64,000 nucleotides of DNA from Nymphaea colorata (Eukaryota; Streptophyta; Magnoliopsida; Nymphaeales; Nymphaeaceae), in assembly GCF_008831285.2 (NCBI RefSeq), contig NC_045139.1, positions 3,942,704 through 4,006,703 on the forward strand, written 5' to 3'. Shown in pieces: positions 1 through 12,880 of the stretch. The translations under genes and the position numbers were made by a program. The stretch's first letter is position 1, and every line of letters starts with the position of its first letter. The notes below the pieces were generated by a model that was not told where the DNA came from, did no database searches, and worked only from the letters and a program-made list of their open reading frames with translations.

Positions 1-1296
1 ATGCAGCATTTGGAATGTGAAAATAGAAGGGTTCAGGAAGGGGACCAAATTTTGATAATTGTGGACAATGTTGCAAGGCATGCTTCATGAATGTAAAGTT
101 TTGGGAATGTACATAACATATGGAACGTGGGCATGTAACCATTTAAGCGTCTGGAAATATTGAAGACTCACAGTGATCACCAACGATTGTTGCATAAAAA
201 AAATCTTCTGAAGTATGATTGGTGATGGTTACACCCTTTGTGAAATGTGATCGATGATGAGGCGACTGGCAAGTGAGCCGGTAAGTGGGTCTGGTCATAA
301 CAAGGTGTGACAAAGATCATATGACTGATAAAGTGTTCTATGAATGAATGGGCGGGTGCAAAGTTACATTAGTAGATCTTAGGACGTACAGGATGCAGCT
401 GCAGACTTGGAAAATAATTTCGCTCGTGCACCAAACCACAAGGAACACTTTTACAAGCTTTTCTTATGGGTGTGCAAGCAAGAAGTATCATCTATGAGAA
501 ACTGTCATTCTTATCGTCCATGGTTCTCAACCGGTGGTCGGTTTGCAACCATCACCCTTCACGCGTGTCGATTGTTGTCCATTTCGTCGGTAAATGGTTG
601 CTTTGGCTTGGTTAGAGCCGGAATCATCTGTTTGGATAAGGTCCATGTGCTGGTTACTCAGTGGACCTGAGAAGTAGAGGAGATAGAAATGAGAAGCTGT
701 AAAGATGAGTTCGAGAGGCAACCATTTGCATTGAGAAACAAGTTTCAGTTTTAGCCTTTTACAATAACACCGGTATAAATGGATGGTCTAACACAAGTAC
801 GAGATTAATGAAACAAGGTCAACCAGCTGGTGAACATGTTAAAGAATTGCATAGTTCCAGCTGGTGTTTTACATCGGTTGCTGGGAGGACCTGATCTCCC
901 TGTTTTAATGAAGCATACCTGTGACCAGATCACATGGAGAGGGAGAGGAGAGAGAGAGAGAGAGAAACCGCGAGCGAGCGAGCGAAAAGTGTACGAAGTA
1001 CAAAACACATAAAACTCTGAAAGGCATGTACAGGAATGACCATTCAACTTTCAAGTTTACAATCATCTGTCGTTTCAGAGTGGAGTCAGCATTAGAGCTA
1101 ATTCAGATTCGACATCTGAACTGTATGTAGTTCATCTGAAAACGGCAGTATCTTTCCTAGCGTCTCATTTTTTATGTCCTTAAATAAAGTATAAGGACAG
1201 CATACAACATGAAGACTAACTAAAGGAAGCCATCCCCGAGAAAAAGTAGGGACATTTCTCCCTTGACCCAGAAATCTATGCAGCTGGAACTAGCGA
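1..1296. other. Non-coding 3' flank of the lipase gene
   Basis: No recognisable gene. The last few hundred bases before 1297 are presumably the 3'UTR of the minus-strand lipase gene. A purine-rich GA microsatellite lies at about 936-985 and runs into a short GCGA repeat. The open frames here are short, lack similarity I recognise, and overlap one another on both strands. Confidence 0.5.
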
Positions 1297-4200
1297 CTAC
1301 TCTGTTGGGACTAAATCCACTTCTTTCACTTCTGAAGGAAAATCTGACGACTTCCTATTACTGCTTCTTCTTTTACCAGTTCTTCCCAGCCTCATAGCCT
1401 TAGATTGACTTACTGATAATGGTGGCTCAACACGCAACAGGCGGGACATGACATAAGCCAGAAGCTCCTCACTGTGTGAAAAGAGGAAATCAACATGAGC
1501 ATATTTAAACTCATTATAGGAGACATCCACCCCAGAATTCTTCATCAACTTGTAGTGCTTCCTAACCATTGAGGCAGGAATTACTTTATCTTTGCATCCA
1601 GCAACCAAATCAACAGGCACATCAATCAAATCATAGTGTGAACCCAAGTCTAGCGGAAGGGCTGTTCCATAAGCTTTCATGTTTGCGTTTGCATTCCCAA
1701 AATCATACATGATAAACTTTCTGGAGTGCTTCATCTGTGCCAAGTGGACAGCAACATAATAAGAAACACCAGGCATATCGTTCATGTTGTAATGAGGCTG
1801 ACCAATCACTCCCACCCAATTTGAGCTATCTCCACCAACAACGTAACTCAGCAGAGTCTGCACTAAACCCCCAACAGCAGGATAATTGTGGAAGTCTCTT
1901 GCCAATTTGTTGAACAGCATGCGGAAAAACCTGGTGGGTATGTAGAATCCAGGAACAAGAGGAGCGAGGACAGGTGCAAGCAGGCGCAACAGATAGGATA
2001 GCACCGTCAGTGCAACAGTACACTCTTCATGGAAACCAGCTGGTGACAGAAGTATCAATCTTGAAAGTCGATGAGGCAAGTTTTCTAATCGTCTTGTAAT
2101 GAGATACATCAACATCACTGCCCCTCCTAAGCTGTGACAAATGGCAGACAACTTGTATGGCTGATCACTCGTGTCAACATCATGCTCAGGATGCTGATGC
2201 CGCAGTTCTGAGGTTTTAATTGCATGGATCTTGTCCAGCATTGCTGGAATATCCTGGGTTCCATGCTCATTCACAGAGTACCTCCAATACCTGCAGAAGC
2301 TTTAACGCTGAGGCTTATTCAATAACAAGAAACCAACAGTTAACTACAGAATTTAGTAATTACTTGCGAGAGGAGATGTTCTTGTCAACATGGCCCCTGG
2401 AAACCAAACCACGGAGATTCCCTAGAAAAACATCATAACCTGAAAAACAACAGGATGTTGTAGATGTATTCCTCTGATAATAAGGACATATTGAAGTTTG
2501 TTGAGTGTAGTGGTAAAGCATACAAGCACACCTTGATCATATGCTGCAAATGCTGGAGAACCAACAACCCCGTTAGAGACCCACCTGCATGTAAATTTGA
2601 ATGTCAGTAATAGGATAAAGGTGAAAGCTTGCGAGTGTCCTCACATCCTAGCCACCGCATATAATGTATACATAAGAAGAATAAACTGTTTGAATCAGGG
2701 AGTCCGAACAAAAACAAGAATCAAGTTGTTGTCAACTAAAAGCTTTCAAAATTCAAACTGAAATGCATGATTTAGATTCTTCTGCACAAAGATTCGAGGT
2801 TCTAAGAAATGTGAAACCATTACATGTTCTTTTGATGTCTGTTGGTTTTCAGAAAAAATCATGTAACGGGGGAAATAAATGAGCAGTTCAATGAGAACAT
2901 GACCATAGTGACCAAAATTGCCTTCCCTATATAGCATCTCTAACACAGGTTTTAAAACTACGTTAAAACTGACTGAACAAAGTGAACGGAAACTTTACCC
3001 CAAAGATGAATCCAGTATTCCATGCTGTAAGTAAATTACCTTCCGTGAATCATGCCTGAGCAGCAAAAGAGAAAAAAAGAAAAAAAAGAAAGAAACATTC
3101 AGTCAAGCAATTTAAGTACACAGTTAAAAAATAAATAAATAAATAACAACAGTTTCTCCATTTTGCACCTTGGTATCCTTTCCAAAAGCAATATATATCC
3201 ATCAGAAGTTACAACATGGATGGCCTCGTAAGGATACCTAACAAAGGAAAAGTCAACAGCTGCTATGACTTCAAAACTTGGGTACCAAGGGTAGGTAGGC
3301 AAACCAAAAAAATCAGAGTGTAACAAATAATCAGGAAAACATTAAGATATGGAAAGTGTCGACATGAAACAGAGATTTTGAACAAACATACCCAAGCTCT
3401 CTAATAACGTCTTCGCAAGTTCTGCAATCTGTATTCAGTGGTGGATGAAATGTGGTTTGCCTTTCAGTTAGAGATGGATCCACATCCCCAAGGATAGAAG
3501 TAGGAACAGATATAGTTACATCAGTAGCAACATCTTTGTTCTTGCTCTTACAAGAAAATATATATCTAATCAGCAGCCGGCAGGTGGCAAAGGGAGAGAG
3601 AAGAAGATGTGCAACACTATGGAATTTTTCAAATACAGACTCTATGAAGATCTCAATTGCTAGCTGCAAGTCCTGTTTTAAAAAAAAAAACAAAAAACAA
3701 AAATCAATGGTTATGTAATGATTTAGGACCCACTATACTTAATATATGCAAGAAAGCTTCATTAACTGTGCAGTTTAATGGGGAATAGATACCAGCCAGA
3801 GATAAAATGACAAAGTTCATCATCTTAGTGACCTATTACAGCCAAAAACCAAAAAAATATGCCTACATATATGTAAATATAATCAACCTAAAGTACAACC
3901 TCCACAACTCCACGCCTCCTATCTGTAGTATGGTGCACCAGATGATCCTTACTGAGGTTTATCTTCTTCAAATGCGAATGCGAATGCGAATGATGATGAT
4001 TTGTACAGCCATCAACAGAAGTGGATGCATCTTTCTTTGCTCCTGGTGAGTGAAAGATGCGGATAGGAATCCGTATAAGGAATATCAGAGGCCAAATAAT
4101 CCATAAAAAGAAGCTTCTGATCCAAGATACTTGATGTCTGTCATGCCTAGAAAAGTAGCTAGCCCGTGAAAATCGTGAAACTTGAGAAAGGGGAGATGCA

Positions 4201-7200
4201 GGTTGGCTGCTATCATCATCATCTTCATCCCCAGAGGCATAATCAGAAATTGATGAGGGATCATATTCAGCAGAAAGCTCATGAATAAGCTGGTTGAAAG
4301 AAGACGCACCACTGCAATTGAAAACATTTTGATACATGAAACATTGAAATGAGTCAAAAGAACATGCGGGATACATATTTTCTCTCTCTATGAAAGCACA
4401 ATATAAAATACAGAAACACCATCCTAGGATGTTATTAGTGGATGAAATTTTCAAAAGGTAAAGAGAGAATACATATTAGTGCAACACCATTTTTTCTCCA
4501 GTAGGCCTTTCCTTATACATCTCTACTCTTATACTACTGTATATTTCAGTTTTCAAGCATAGGAACTTTTTCAAAAGTTAAGCTTTTCTCATCCCAAGCT
4601 TTATCATTTTTAGGTCATCAGAAAAGCCAATAACTGGATCCTTGCTTTTATCATGTTTGCAATATTCACCAACATACAAATAGCCAAAAAAATAAGGTGA
4701 AGGCAGAAAAGCAAATGCCTTATATGTACAAGTACATATATATAACATAAAAAAGATGATGTTATAAACAGAAGAAGAGTTTTTGTGCATTCTCTATCCA
4801 GTGATGATATTCCACAAGTTTGATGTTGTTGCATCATTCTATACATGGTAATGCAAGTAGATTGGGTGAAAATATCTAAGGCCTGACGATGACAGACCCT
4901 TGTAGAAAGGCTATTTACTGCCTTGAATTTCTCACCGAAGCATAAAATCTACAGAACTACCAACTCAAGGTGAAAACTGTCACTTCAGATGTTGCCTATT
5001 AACATAAGGCCAATGCCTTAACATTGACAAACCACTCCAAGAAATATTCAGTTACAGAGGAAGTGACGAAGACATGGGCAACAGAAACCACCTTGAACCT
5101 ATGCCAAATGGACTCAAGTGGGGTGCCACCACCTGCATTAATACGGCTGGACATGGGTGCAGGTTCAGGACACAGCAAAATGATCAGTAGTTTTATTCAT
5201 TAATTTATATTTATGAATATGAATGATGAACATACTTTTTGTTTGCGTTAAATCCCATTGTTGCTTTCTAGTTGCTTTATATGTAACAGGTTGTAATACT
5301 CTAGAGTCCAGACCATGCCACAGTAACATGGATTTTATCTATATCAACTTCATCAGAACATCACATTAATGTCATAGAGACACTCTCAAACAATTCATGA
5401 TTTTTCTTTATTGATCATGATATTGTCTTCTCTATGACACATATGATTTAGTTCATGCATGGGTTGTAAAGATAGCTGGGATAAAAAGATCTTGACTCTT
5501 ACTGCAAATTGGTTTTCTTAGCATTGATTAGAAGTTTGCCCAAAATTCTTGTGGCATGGAGATTAATCTGCTGAAAGCAAAGTAGCGGAAATGAAGAGCA
5601 AAAACGACTTCAAGCATCTCATCCGAGCCATTATTTGTGCATGCACTCCAATATTATGGGAAACAAAAGACCTTACAGTGACTTTTAAAAATGATCTTTA
5701 AAGAATCAGCCCCTCTGGTAATGTTAAGTGTGAAGGAGAATCAACATCAGAAGCATCTTCTCATTGTCTACTTACCTAAGATATGCTTCATATTAGCTTC
5801 ATCAATATACAAACATGAAATTTCACCAATGTTACAAATGTGATGTTTCTGGTCCCCAAGACTTGTACTAAAAACTAACTCTCACAATCTATGTACTATG
5901 CTAAGTAATCTATGATAAACACACCTAACAGCTTACATCATGCAAAAAGTATCTACAATTATCTTCTCTGATAATGCCTAAGAGAAGATGTAACTAAAAT
6001 CAATCCCAAGCATTCCCTATATGACTGCTTTTTAGTAGGAAATAATTCTTATAAAATACTTCGCTTGAAGACGCTTTAGACAAAACCAAGATAATTCCAA
6101 CACAGAGCTAGGCAGAACTAGGAAGTTGTTAATCTATAAAAGATGGTGGTTTGCATGGAACTAACTTCTCCATCCATCGAGGAAGTCGAGGGCCCCGAAA
6201 AGTAGGCCTAAGTTCCCAGCCATGGATGCCTTCAAGAATACTGGTCTTCCCAGGCAAAATAGCAAGAACAAGAGCTGAGGTCCCATTAATTACCCTTGCC
6301 ACACTGTTCAAAGATTCATAAGTGAACGTCTTCACAGATCTGCAGAGAACAGCTCAAATCAACAAACTGTACAAAAAAATTGTCAACATAGCTAACCAGT
6401 AACAGTAAAAAGAATTACAACTAGGGAAGCTTGGAGATACGCAGCCACAGACTGAGGAATAAGTGTGAAGCATGAAAAGGTTAAGTCATTTTCAGCATAT
6501 TAATCAGGTTCAGTAGAGTAGAACTTAATCAAAATAGAGGCAGCGAGCCTTGCAACTATAGAATCTAGAAGATAAACAATATAGTTGTTAGGTAAAGTGG
6601 CTGGACCTAGAAAGTAGTTTTAAAGTAGTCAGATGACCAGAGCCACACATATCAAAGCCTAACCTTACCATTTGAGTCAATGACATAAAGAGCAAATTTG
6701 GACGACGCTTCCAGTTCTCTACTCCACACTGAACACAGTCTATTTTTGTTCTTCTTTTTTCATGAAGACAAACATTTAGAGAACAGGAACCAGAAAACAT
6801 TAGACAAGTTTGTATTCAATTCATGCCATATGAGAAACATTTTCAGACTCTGTCCTGTGATCTCTAAGTACTCAAGATTATGGACTTCCACAAAAGCATG
6901 CTTCTGTAACTAAAAGAACAATAAAATCAAGCAGATGAACAAGATGTTGGTTTGGGTTTAAGTTAGGAAAAGGGAAGAAGCATATTCAAGAACAGGAACG
7001 AGGGAAAAGAAAGTTGCCTGTGTGTTAGAGTCATCACAATCACAAACGAGAGGTAAATAAAGATAGAGACCATCTAGGAAAATAGTTTCCAATTTATTAC
7101 AACTAAAAGCATATTCGAGAAGTTGCATGAATGCAGAATGAATCTTGGAAGATTAGTAAGTACATGCACAAAAAGGAATCTCATTTCTGAAGTAGTAGTT

Positions 7201-8169
7201 CTAACATTTGTTTCCATGCACGCTCTTTCACTATATATTCGTGCAGGTTTTCTCTCCTGCAATCAATGTCTCTTTCTACAAATTCTGCTGCCTACCAACT
7301 TCACTAGTGGGCATGGAATTCCCCCCAGCAGAAGCCAGCTTAGAAAAACGTCTTGAAATCCAGCTAGAGAATGGGAATTCTTGTTAATACAAGTTAACAA
7401 AGAACGATAAAATTTCATCACTCTAGAATTTTCTTGATTCTAAAGACAAGGAAATGTATCCATATGAAAGATCGTCATCTTTAACTCTTTAAGAAATTTA
7501 ACTATAGTTTCCTAAAAACATCGTTAGCAGCATATGTGCGCCTAGACACGTTATATCAAATCAACGTGGTCAAAAATCTCATAAGCTTGAAAGAGAGAAA
7601 CATTTCCTCCCACAACCAGAATATACCAAAAAAATCTCAAATATGATCAGCTCAAAAGTGAAAGTCTGTAAATGTACGTCCAAATTCCTGCCCGATACTG
7701 AAAAAAAAAAGAAAAAAAGAGAGAGAAAGATAGTGCATTTAATTTCAAACTCATGGTTTCCCACATTGCGAGAACCGAAAATAATTTCAACCGAACCCAT
7801 CAGAAACACAAACAAAAGCCCACATCATGACCATGGTTCATCCAGGAGTTCGAAAGAATCGCCAGATATTAGCCAAGCAACGAGATACATTAATTACGCA
7901 CGGAAACCTTAAGCAGGATCGATGGCCCACCTCCCCAACGACCACAAAACTCAGGATCAGCCATCAAACTAAAAAAAAAGAACAACTGCCCATCTCAATA
8001 AACGACATGAAAAGAAAAGAATTCGATGGCTAGCGACAAAGCAACCAAATAACGAGACAAGAACTCAAACCACCGAATACCCAATTCACAGAATACGGCG
8101 ACAACAACATTTCCACAGAAATCATTACTCTTTGGCAACGGCGAGGGCGCCATCCACGAGCCTCTGCAT
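1297..8169 (-). CDS. Lipase-type alpha/beta hydrolase, 9 exons, 718 aa
   Basis: Exons in transcript order: 8129-8169, 6166-6339, 3900-4311, 3392-3672, 3169-3237, 2999-3055, 2532-2584, 2364-2439, 1297-2290 (2157 nt). All introns are GT-AG. The start gives MQRLVDGALAVAKESVKTF, the N-terminus typical of plant homologues like Arabidopsis At1g73920 (family knowledge). N-terminal part: LEGIHGWELRPTFRGPRLP, an acidic DEDDDD run near residue 101, a hydrophobic segment at about 135-158 that probably anchors it in a membrane, then a His/Ser run near 177-185. The lipase-associated region starts at YPYEAIHVVTSDGYILLLER (about 304). The likely triad is Ser441 in ICHSLGG, Asp622 in AGCKDK and His653 in YAHVDF. 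The nucleophile elbow has Cys in place of the first Gly, as I recall for this subfamily. Predicted acylglycerol or sterol-ester lipase; the substrate cannot be read from sequence. Confidence 0.93.
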
Positions 8170-8382
8170 CAGAACGCCAGAATCGACTCCCCAAACGAGA
8201 AGACGGACAGAAGAGGCGAGGAGAAGGGTCGGTTGAAACAACGGTCGAACTTCGATAAACGAGAAGGCAGGTCGTGCCGGGAAGAGGAAAACAGAGCGCG
8301 TAGAATGCGACAGCGGAGTTCAGAGAGGGGGAAAACGTGGCCCTTTTCGTGTCCGAGTCGGTGCTCCAACCCCCCTCTCGTA

Positions 8383-8403
8383 CACGTGGGGAGCTTCCAT
8401 TGG
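8383..8403 (-). promoter_or_regulatory. G-box and CCAAT box upstream of the lipase gene
   Basis: A palindromic CACGTG (8383-8388) and, read on the minus strand, CCAAT (8399-8403) lie about 215-235 bp upstream of the ATG at 8169, in a GC-richer stretch (8100-8450) that looks like the 5'UTR and core promoter. I see no TATA box there. The G-box is a known bZIP/bHLH site in plants; its use here is inference. Confidence 0.4.
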
Positions 8404-8539
8404 CCGTCTTCTTCCACCGGCAATTCCGCACCTACTCCAAGAGCGAGATTCTCTCGGATGATCAATATGGTTGTGTACCAACCGTCCATCTTTAAATCTG
8501 ACGGACAAAAGTTTATCTCATACAAATAGTTTAAGGCTT

Positions 8540-9120
8540 GCTTCAATGCAAACGTCCATCTTATCCATCTGTCAGTTCCTTATTGATGTGTAAGTCTCAC
8601 TTCATCCCGGTTCGATTCGCGCGCCGATTGAAACAAATCGGTCAACAAAAAGAATCGGTTGGCCCTGAAAAAATTCGACTCGATATGACTCAATTTGACT
8701 TTGACTTCTTGTGCATGTAGGTCCGATTCACCAAACTGAGCTCAAGTCGGCTCGAGCCATTTCACGTACGAAGCATGGATTTGGACATGGAGCAAGTTGA
8801 CCTGAGTTGGCCGCTTTAACCATTCTCTCATGGATGTTTCGCGGAGACTTGTCGTCAATGGGCATGGTCTTTACGTAAGTGGAATTCAATTGAAATATAA
8901 TTTTTCGTAACAGTAGTTCAAGTCGGCTCGATGGCGACAAGGTTTTGGATGAAGCAAATTTGGCTGGACGAGCCCACTTAACCTTGGTCTCCAAGAGATG
9001 GGCTTGATGGTCTAAGGCCTTTGACTCATGGGTAGGACCAATGTAGGATGGCTGGTGACTCGGGTTAGCTGAGTCCACGTTTAGAACCGGGTCAGTACCA
9101 GACCTGAGTCAACAACTTTA
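8540..9120. repeat. Repeat-derived stretch with a tandem motif and tRNA-like relic
   Basis: The motif TCAAGTCGGCTCGA occurs at about 8743-8756 and 8930-8943, each followed by a related block that ends in CTTTAACC or CTTAACC, so the stretch looks like a diverged tandem duplication of about 190 bp. The first copy contains a 5'-half tRNA-like relic (separate entry). A 116-codon open frame on the minus strand crosses it but has no recognisable domain. Confidence 0.4.
8803..8837 (-). pseudogene. Relic resembling the 5' half of plastid trnI-CAU
   Basis: Read on the minus strand this gives CATCCATG, then GAATGGTTAAAGCG, then CCAACTCA, close to the 5' half of the plastid trnI-CAU as I remember it. 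The similarity stops at the anticodon loop. It extends upstream into GTCTCCGCGAA, which is also found beside the similar relic at 55675-55720, so the two loci probably share a source. It cannot fold as a complete tRNA. Confidence 0.4.
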
Positions 9121-9649
9121 GAAAATAAATAATTTCCTTTTTTTAGCTTTGGTAATAAATAAATGGAGAAAATAGATGAAAGCAACACGAACAAGTTATC
9201 TTTTTAGGTTTTGTCGTGTGAAAATGAGAGGTAACGAACTATTTTTTAGTGGCTCAGATTTTAGCTATTTTTTAAAAATAGGAGTAGGCTTTAGCTATTT
9301 TTTCAATGTTCAAGTTGCAATCGCGTTAAATATAACTAAAAGATATATTTATATTTTTTTCATGCCAATAAAAGCTTCTTTACTTAGTTTAGAATATGAG
9401 AATTTAAAGTTAAACAACATTTAAAATTAAGAAGTTAAGAATTTAATATGCATCTAATAACTAATAAAGCCTTAGTTTGTAAATAAGAAGAACATGATTT
9501 TCAAATGAAGATACAACTTTTTGACAAATCTCAGATTAAGTCCTACTATTATTGGCTGCTTAGCTTAAATCAAAGTTTGAATTAGATGAAACTAAATAAA
9601 GTCAATTATTTGTCATTTTTCATATTTTCGTAAACCCCATAACTGCAAA

Positions 9650-9987
9650 AAAAAAAAATTGAGGAATTTTAAATAGTGCGGCTCATGGCTCATCTCTTTA
9701 TATTCAAAGATAAAAGTGCACGCTTGGATGCCCAAGAAAAGAACTCATTTTATAATATATATTTCAGGCTAACTTTAGAACTGAAAATTTATTCTCTTGC
9801 ATTAAAGAGCCTATCTCTTTCATGACAGATCGCCTGTTTCTTTTTTGCTTTCACTCTAGTTCCAAGAAGTCTTGATGAGCTCATCGTTTAAAAAAAATGA
9901 AGTGGTTTTGGAAATTGCACCTAGATGTCCAGTACTTAGTAGTTTATATGTAAGAAATAGTTACGTACAAAACTATGATTTTCAGAC

Positions 9988-10018
<31 letters not shown>

Positions 10019-10205
10019 TGTATATATATGTATAAAATATTATATATATATATATATTCAATAATATGGGACTTGTAAGCAAAATTGTATATATAAAGTC
10101 TTTTCCGATGTGACTATGAAAATCTAAAACAATAAATGAAAGCAAAGTGTACAGTATGTTGACAATAGAACTTGTTCTTTATGCATTTGAAATAACTTCC
10201 TTCCT
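9650..10205 (+). repeat. Diverged direct repeat, copy A
   Basis: Copy A shares ordered blocks with copy B at 10545-10975. Examples are the CGCTTGGATGCC / TGCTTGGATGCC block, GATGAGCTCATCGTTTAA / GATGAGCTCATCATTTTAA, GAAATTGCACC / GAAAATTGCACC, and GACAATAGAA followed by TTGTTCTT. Copy A is longer because a (TA)n microsatellite expanded inside it at 9988-10057. Confidence 0.7.
9988..10057. repeat. (TA)n microsatellite
   Basis: Interrupted TA runs, inside direct-repeat copy A. The second copy of the repeat lacks this expansion. Confidence 0.9.
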
Positions 10206-10372
10206 TTATGGATCTCTTTATACAATAGAATAAATGGTTTCTAGAAATCTGTGGATTCTATGAGTTCTGCAGAACTGAGATTGAATGACTTTTTATAGAA
10301 TTGGCCCTGGACTCCATGCACCATAACTTGATTAAAGACTTATTTATTTATTTGTTTGTTTTTCTTCAAAAA

Positions 10373-10375
<3 letters not shown>

Positions 10376-10429
<54 letters not shown>
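10376..10429. repeat. Compound (TA)n(GA)n microsatellite
   Basis: A TA run passes directly into a GA run between the two copies of the diverged direct repeat. Confidence 0.95.
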
Positions 10430-10544
10430 GTTTATGGTATTTCAGCAATGGTATAATAGAAGATTTTTTTTTCAAAAATTTTAATGTTACAGAATTAATC
10501 ATAAAAAACATTACTAATACTATGAATGATAAATTACAAAAAAG

Positions 10545-10975
10545 AAAATTAAAAAAGACTCAGGAGAAATTAAAAAAGTGTGTGTCATGACTCATCGTTC
10601 CAATTGAAAATAAAAGGGCATGCTTGGATGCCGAAAAGAACTCATGTTACAAAATATTTCAGCCAACTTTTGAACTCAAATTTATTCTCTTACATTGAAT
10701 TGGTCAACTGTATTTCTTTTCCTTGTTCCAAAGAACGCTTTGATGAGCTCATCATTTTAAAAAAAAATGTGGCTTTGAAAATTGCACCCACATGACCACA
10801 GTTAGATATTTCTATTCTATGTACGTAGTCATAGATATTTGTTTTGCATATATGTCTTTCTCTGTATGACTTTGAAAATAAAAATAAATGAAAGTTATTG
10901 TCCGTTTACTGTGGGTTGCTTTTTGACAATAGAATTGTTCTTCTTTGTTATTTCTTTTTAAATGTGAATTTCCTG
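10545..10975 (+). repeat. Diverged direct repeat, copy B
   Basis: Second copy of the unit described at 9650-10205, about 0.8-0.9 kb downstream in the same orientation. Block order is conserved, with many substitutions and small indels, so the duplication is old. Confidence 0.7.
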
Positions 10976-11603
10976 TCTCCGAAAGGCTGTGATATTATTC
11001 GAGAGCTCCATTTGGCAGTTATCAGCAAGGAAAAATGCTAGAAACGCCGTTTTTGGGATTGCATCTAAAAAAGTGGGGCACTTGTTAAATTGAAGTTTCC
11101 GTTAAAAAATGGAGGAAGAAAGAAGCGTGAGTGTGACATTACGCCAAATTCTCCAATTTTTTGGTTAAAACTCTTTGGATTCATCGCCACACACTTCTAG
11201 AAAAGCCTAAGCTGATTATCAGAAACAGTAGAATTATAGATCAGAGGGTGTGAACAAGTCCAACTTCATTTGCTCGCAGCAGCCAAATTGCTTTCAATTG
11301 ATCTTGACATAATTGTTGAAATATATTCCAGAAAGTTGCACTCCAATATCTGAGGGCAAACAGTAAGAGTGTTTAGAATAATAAGATTATGGATTGCGTG
11401 GGCGGCTGATGGCGTGAAAAAAGAAGAAAGAGAAGTTTTGCACTGCACGTCAGTCTTTGCTGGAGCAAATCATAAGAAAAGCATCCTATTTGCTTGTTAA
11501 ACCAGAAAATGTTTCATGATTTGTCTTTTTTATAAAGTTTGTTGATAGCGTGTATTAACACATGAAAAATGTTTGCACACCCATCAAATGCCTCTGAAAG
11601 TTA

Positions 11604-12009
11604 GGGATGTAACCATATTCAAATTGGATATAGTCTTCACCATAGCTGCTTCGGGATTTAAATACAAAAATGAACAAAAGTTATATTTGAATCTAAAATC
11701 CGATTTCATAATCTGAATCAGATTTTTACATCTATATCTGAATCAAAGTTTTGATTCGAATCCTGCAGATTTTCAAAGTATAAGAGCATTGAATATAGGA
11801 TATTTATTTAAGATTAAATCTGATCTGAAACCAAATATGATTGGATATTTATGTATATTTGAATCTGAATTTAATCAGATGTCATTTCTTAAATCTAAAT
11901 CCGATCTGATTTCTTAATAGGATATTAACTTTTTTTTTTTCATATCTGATTTTTTCGGAACGGTTTGATTAGGTATCTGATTCAAATCTTATATATATTG
12001 ATATCCCTA
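11604..12009. mobile_element. Possible non-autonomous hAT-like element rich in ATCTGAATC motifs
   Basis: It starts TAGGGATGT and ends ATATCCCTA, a short terminal inverted repeat. The interior is packed with variants of ATCTGAATC and GATTCAAAT in both orientations. The flanking 8-mers (CTGAAAGT and CTTAAATG) match at only 5 of 8 positions, so the target duplication is not convincing. Compare the similar units at 44466 and 45007. Confidence 0.4.
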
Positions 12010-12880
12010 CTTAAATGTGAGAAAAAGTTATTCTTTAATTGGAGGCTTTGATTTATGGCTTGTGAATGCCTGGCAGCATTGGGCTATGGCTGCTTTGGCT
12101 TTGGCTTCTGCAGAAGATTGACACCCATGGAACCAGCAAGCAACTGCTGGTTCAATCAGCTAATATGACCCCTGAGGCCTTTTCCAAGGTCTCTTGAACA
12201 CACCTTCATGTAACTATGTTTGAAGATATAGCTTTGCAACTCGCGACTCATGATGGGACTGCAAGCACAAAGTTTAGTTTTAGTCCTCCTGCAAATGATG
12301 TCAAACTGCCCGGACATCAACCAAAATTCATGTTGTTCGATCCATGGTGATATCTTGAGATATAGATCCAATAGTCCTCAACAGATGTGTTCTCATTCCC
12401 TCAATTTTGCTTGTAAATAAACGGATTGGTGCAACTTGTATGCGAACATATTGGAATCTGAACTTTGTGTGCACCCAAAACCGATTTTGCACCCATGACT
12501 GAACTTTGAACAGCCCAGACCCAAAAACAAGCACAAAAATGAATGTGTGTGCGCCCATGTTTGCGCATGTGATTGTAGGTGTGCACCCAAATTGCAACTT
12601 GTTTGCTTGCGCATCAATACAAATGATAGTTATATCTTTACACAACTAAGATCCCTTTATTTCCTCCAAATTAAGAGAGGAAGAACCAGTTAGCTTGGTT
12701 TGACCAAGGTATAGGAGCAACAATGCAAAGGTATCAAGAGTATACAACCGCAGTATAACAACTCTGGAAATGCTTGATAAAGCTTTATGAAAGCCCAAGG
12801 ATTCTGTAAGTTCCAGCCTGCCAGAGTGGTAGTGGTCATGAATCATCAATGATGTTGAAAAATATTAATTTACAGAGTGG

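Larger units (their letters stand above)
9121..12880. other. AT-rich intergenic region between the lipase gene and ELP2
   Basis: No gene is visible. The region holds a diverged direct duplication (9650-10205 and 10545-10975), TA and TA/GA microsatellites and a repeat rich in ATCTGAATC-like motifs (11604-12009). The remaining open frames are short, AT-driven and without recognised domains. Confidence 0.6.
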
